Assembly (NCBI RefSeq): GCF_023571765.1
Contig: NZ_JAMJXC010000015.1
Span: 1-64,000 of the forward strand
From: Xanthobacter aminoxidans
GTDB taxonomy: Bacteria; Pseudomonadota; Alphaproteobacteria; Rhizobiales; Xanthobacteraceae
DNA: 64,000 bases
Direction: 5' to 3'
A program made the position numbers and the translations under genes. Shown piece after piece: positions 61,953 through 64,000 of this stretch (positions are counted from its first letter, which is position 1; each line of letters begins with the position of its first letter). The notes under the pieces were generated by a model, which was not told the origin of the DNA, ran no database searches, and was given only the letters and a program-made list of their open reading frames with translations.

Positions 61953-62363
61953 TTGCGTACCCTTGATGACCTCGCCCTGCTTGTGGGACGGATCTTCCTT
62001 GCGGCCCTGTTCCTGCCCTCGGGCATCAGCAAGCTCAGCAATCTCTCCGGCTTCACCGGTTTTCTGGCCGGCAAGGGGGTTCTCCTGCCGCAGGTGCTGG
62101 CGCCGATCGCCACCGCGACCGAAGTCGTCGGGCCGCTGCTGCTCATCGTCGGTCTGTTTCCGCGGGCGACCGCCATCTGGATGGCGGGCTTCACGGTTGT
62201 CGCGACGATGATTTCACACATGTTCTGGACCTTCCCCGATGCCGCAGCCCAGGCGGCGCAGCAGACCCAGTTCCTCAAGAACGTGGGCATCATCGGCGGA
62301 TTGCTGATCTATTTCGCCGCCGGCCCCGGCGCGATCAGCCTTGGCCGGAAGAAGGTCGCCTGA
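61953..62363 (+). CDS. DoxX-family membrane protein
   Basis: A 136-residue four-helix membrane protein. ALFLPSGISKLSNLSGFTGFLAGKGV, VVGPLLLIVGLFPRATAIWMAGFTVV and a cytoplasmic-side FLKNVGIIGGLLIYFA segment match DoxX. DoxX proteins associate with oxidoreductases or redox homeostasis. The start is TTG with GGAG eight bases upstream; no ATG gives a sensible start. Confidence 0.87.
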   Translation: MRTLDDLALLVGRIFLAALFLPSGISKLSNLSGFTGFLAGKGVLLPQVLAPIATATEVVGPLLLIVGLFPRATAIWMAGFTVVATMISHMFWTFPDAAAQAAQQTQFLKNVGIIGGLLIYFAAGPGAISLGRKKVA

Positions 62364-62377
62364 GAAGGCCGCGAGGC

Positions 62378-63148
62378 TCAGCCTTCGCCATAGCGGTGGA
62401 GTTCGGAGCCGTGGCGCCTCAGCCACGCCTCCGCCTCCTTGCGGTTGGGGCAGACCTGCTCCACCAGCCGCCAGAAGCGCACCCCGTGGTTCATCTCCAG
62501 GCGGTGCGCCACCTCGTGGGCCGCGAGATAATCCAGCACGAAGGCCGGCGCGAAGATCAGCCGCCAGGAGAAGGAGAGGTCGCCCCGCGCCGAGCAGGAG
62601 CCCCAGCGGCTCGCCGTGTCGCGCAGCGTGAGCCGGCCGACCTCGACGCCGAGCGCCTGCGTATAATGCTTGACCGCGGCGGCAAGGTCGCGCCGGGCTT
62701 CCTTCTTCAGGAAGTCCAGCACGCGGCGCCCCATGTGCGGCGCCTCGCCGGCGACGCAGAGGGTGGGCATGCCGCGCACGGCCGGCTCGATCCACACCGT
62801 TCCGCGCGCATCGGGGCGATGGACGATGCGGTGCGGCTCGCCGCGCAGGGGAATGACGGCGCCATCCTCGAACGGCACCGCCTCCGGCAGGCGCACGAGG
62901 CGCACGCGCACCCATTCGCGATGCCGTTCCACGAAGGCGCGGGCGAAGGAAAGCGCCACATGGGGCGGGGCTGTGAGGGTCACGTCCCGGGAGGTCGCCC
63001 GCACCCTGAGCGTGAGCCGGCGCGCCTGCGGATGGCGGCGAACCGCGACCCGCAGCGTCTCGTCGTCAAGCAACAGCTCGATCGTCTCGACGCCGGGCGT
63101 CAGCGACGATTTGCGGTCCTCATTGCGAGTCTGGCGGCGAAACAGCAT
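62378..63148 (-). CDS. YgjP-like DUF45 metallopeptidase
   Basis: A 256-residue SprT/YgjP-type protein with the zinc motif AAHEVAHRLEMNH followed by FWRLVEQVCPN, and SRWGSCSARGDLSFSWRL, the DUF45 core. E. coli YgjP is reported to hydrolyse UTP; others are believed to be proteases. ATG start. It converges on the DoxX gene (14-base gap) and is 61 bases after the PHB depolymerase stop. Confidence 0.9.
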   Translation of the reverse strand: MLFRRQTRNEDRKSSLTPGVETIELLLDDETLRVAVRRHPQARRLTLRVRATSRDVTLTAPPHVALSFARAFVERHREWVRVRLVRLPEAVPFEDGAVIPLRGEPHRIVHRPDARGTVWIEPAVRGMPTLCVAGEAPHMGRRVLDFLKKEARRDLAAAVKHYTQALGVEVGRLTLRDTASRWGSCSARGDLSFSWRLIFAPAFVLDYLAAHEVAHRLEMNHGVRFWRLVEQVCPNRKEAEAWLRRHGSELHRYGEG

Positions 63149-63209
63149 TGGGCAGCCGGGGCGAAGTTACCTCCGGTATCTTCCCAAGAATTTCGCCGCG
63201 CCGCCAGTA

Positions 63210-64000
63210 CTAAGTCGGCGCAATCCGGGGATAAAGCGCGGTCACATTCTTGTTGAGGGCGAACACGTCCGGCTCTTCCTCGCCCGCGGCCTCCGGCGCC
63301 GGGCGGTCCGGCATGGGCCGGGCCCGTCCATCTTTGCGGAATTCCTGGGAGAGGATGAAGTCGGAAATGCGCGGCGCGATCTCCGAGCGGAAGCGCGAGC
63401 CGTTGAAAACGCCGTAATGGCCGACGCCCGGCTGCTCCCAATGGGCGCGCATGTCCTCGGGGATCAGCGGGCACAGCTTGTGCGCGGCCTTGGTCTGGCC
63501 GATGCCGGAGATGTCGTCCTTCTCCCCTTCCACCGTCATCAGCGCGACGCGGCGGATGAGGTCCGGCTTCACCACCTGCGAATGATGCATGATTTCGCCC
63601 TTCGGCAGGGCATGGGTGATGAAGACATTCTCCACGGTTTCCAGGTAGAAATCCGCGGTCAAGTCCATGACGGCGAGATACTCGTCGTAGAAATCGCGGT
63701 GCTTTTCGGCCGAGTCGCCGTCGCCCTGCACCAGGTGCCGGAACAGGTCCCAATGGGCCTGCAGGTGCCGGTCGAGGTTCATGGACATGAAGCCGTTGAG
63801 CTGCAGGAAGCCCGGATAGACCTCGCGCAGCGCGCCGGGATGCGGCCACGGCACGGTGGTGATGACGTTGCGGCGGAACCATTCGATGCCGCGGTCCTGG
63901 GCCAGCGTGTTCACCGCGGTGGGGGCCTCGCGGGTGTCGATGGGGCCGCCCATGAGCACCATGGACTTGGGCACGAAGGGATCTTCCTCCGCTTCCATGC
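63210..64000 (-). CDS. phaZ: Intracellular poly(3-hydroxybutyrate) depolymerase (3' part)
   Basis: At least 262 residues of a PhaZ-type PHB depolymerase that mobilises stored polyhydroxyalkanoate. The visible part has VNTLAQDRGIEWFRRNVITTVPWPHPGALREVYPGFLQLNGFMSMN, the DLTADFYLETVENVFITHALPKG region and the C-terminal GVFNGSRFRSEIAPRISDFI with the family histidine. The start and nucleophile lie beyond the right edge, so the gene is truncated by the window. TAG-type in-frame stop at 63210. Confidence 0.88.
   Translation of the reverse strand, partial: MEAEEDPFVPKSMVLMGGPIDTREAPTAVNTLAQDRGIEWFRRNVITTVPWPHPGALREVYPGFLQLNGFMSMNLDRHLQAHWDLFRHLVQGDGDSAEKHRDFYDEYLAVMDLTADFYLETVENVFITHALPKGEIMHHSQVVKPDLIRRVALMTVEGEKDDISGIGQTKAAHKLCPLIPEDMRAHWEQPGVGHYGVFNGSRFRSEIAPRISDFILSQEFRKDGRARPMPDRPAPEAAGEEEPDVFALNKNVTALYPRIAPT

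Overview
This GC-rich window shows dense alphaproteobacterial gene content: PhyR and an EcfG-type sigma factor, an NdvA-type glucan exporter, MetX/MetW, a PHB depolymerase, and the rimP-nusA-ylxR-infB-rbfA-truB cluster. The gene set, GC content and protein sequences point to Hyphomicrobiales, most likely Xanthobacteraceae (Azorhizobium/Xanthobacter/Ancylobacter type). The genus is an inference. The window is chromosomal. I saw no rRNA, tRNA, CRISPR array, prophage or intact insertion sequence.

Layout. 1-5.4 kb: a MarR regulator, a three-gene leftward operon (SDR, EamA transporter, class-I glutamine amidotransferase) with a MarR-like palindrome in front of it, and a divergent Tat-exported flavin amine oxidase. 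5.5-12.7 kb: a complete leftward phosphate module, phoR-pstS-pstC-pstA-pstB-phoU-phoB, with a three-heptamer Pho box before pstS. 13-22 kb: mixed housekeeping and small genes (xthA, a fused HicA-HicB protein, gloB, a methyltransferase, a MazEF-type pair, metX-metW). 21.9-30.4 kb: a general-stress-response island with an EcfG-like sigma factor, a KGG-repeat protein, a HisKA_2 histidine-kinase-like protein with a degenerate ATPase domain, PhyR, a DUF883 membrane protein, a PAS hybrid kinase and a PRC-barrel protein. Promoters of the form GGAAC-N16/17-CGTT lie before ecfG, the KGG gene and phyR. No NepR gene is visible there.

30.7-33.7 kb: an acyl-CoA dehydrogenase and an APH-fold kinase, translationally coupled and followed by a convergent TetR gene; this resembles the split form of ACAD10/11 or the LvaA/LvaC type of 4-hydroxyacyl-CoA catabolism. 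33.9-42.7 kb: ndvA, a D-Ala-D-Ala carboxypeptidase, a COG0523 GTPase, a DUF924 gene, a flavoprotein, dnaX and ybaB. 42.7-43.8 kb: a RES-Xre toxin-antitoxin pair. 43.9-48.1 kb: pnp, rpsO, a GlcG/HbpS-like gene and a universal stress protein. 48.5-56.9 kb: the transcription/translation cluster rimP-nusA-ylxR-infB-rbfA-truB behind a promoter and an attenuator-like hairpin. 57-64 kb: a solitary peptide/nickel-type binding protein, a nitroreductase, an aminotransferase plus AbrB-like membrane protein, DoxX, a DUF45 metalloprotease and the 3' part of an intracellular PHB depolymerase that runs off the window.

The best candidates for new biology are the stress island (its pseudokinase-like HisKA_2 protein and the missing NepR), the single-chain HicA-HicB fusion, and the kinase/dehydrogenase pair with its own TetR gene.
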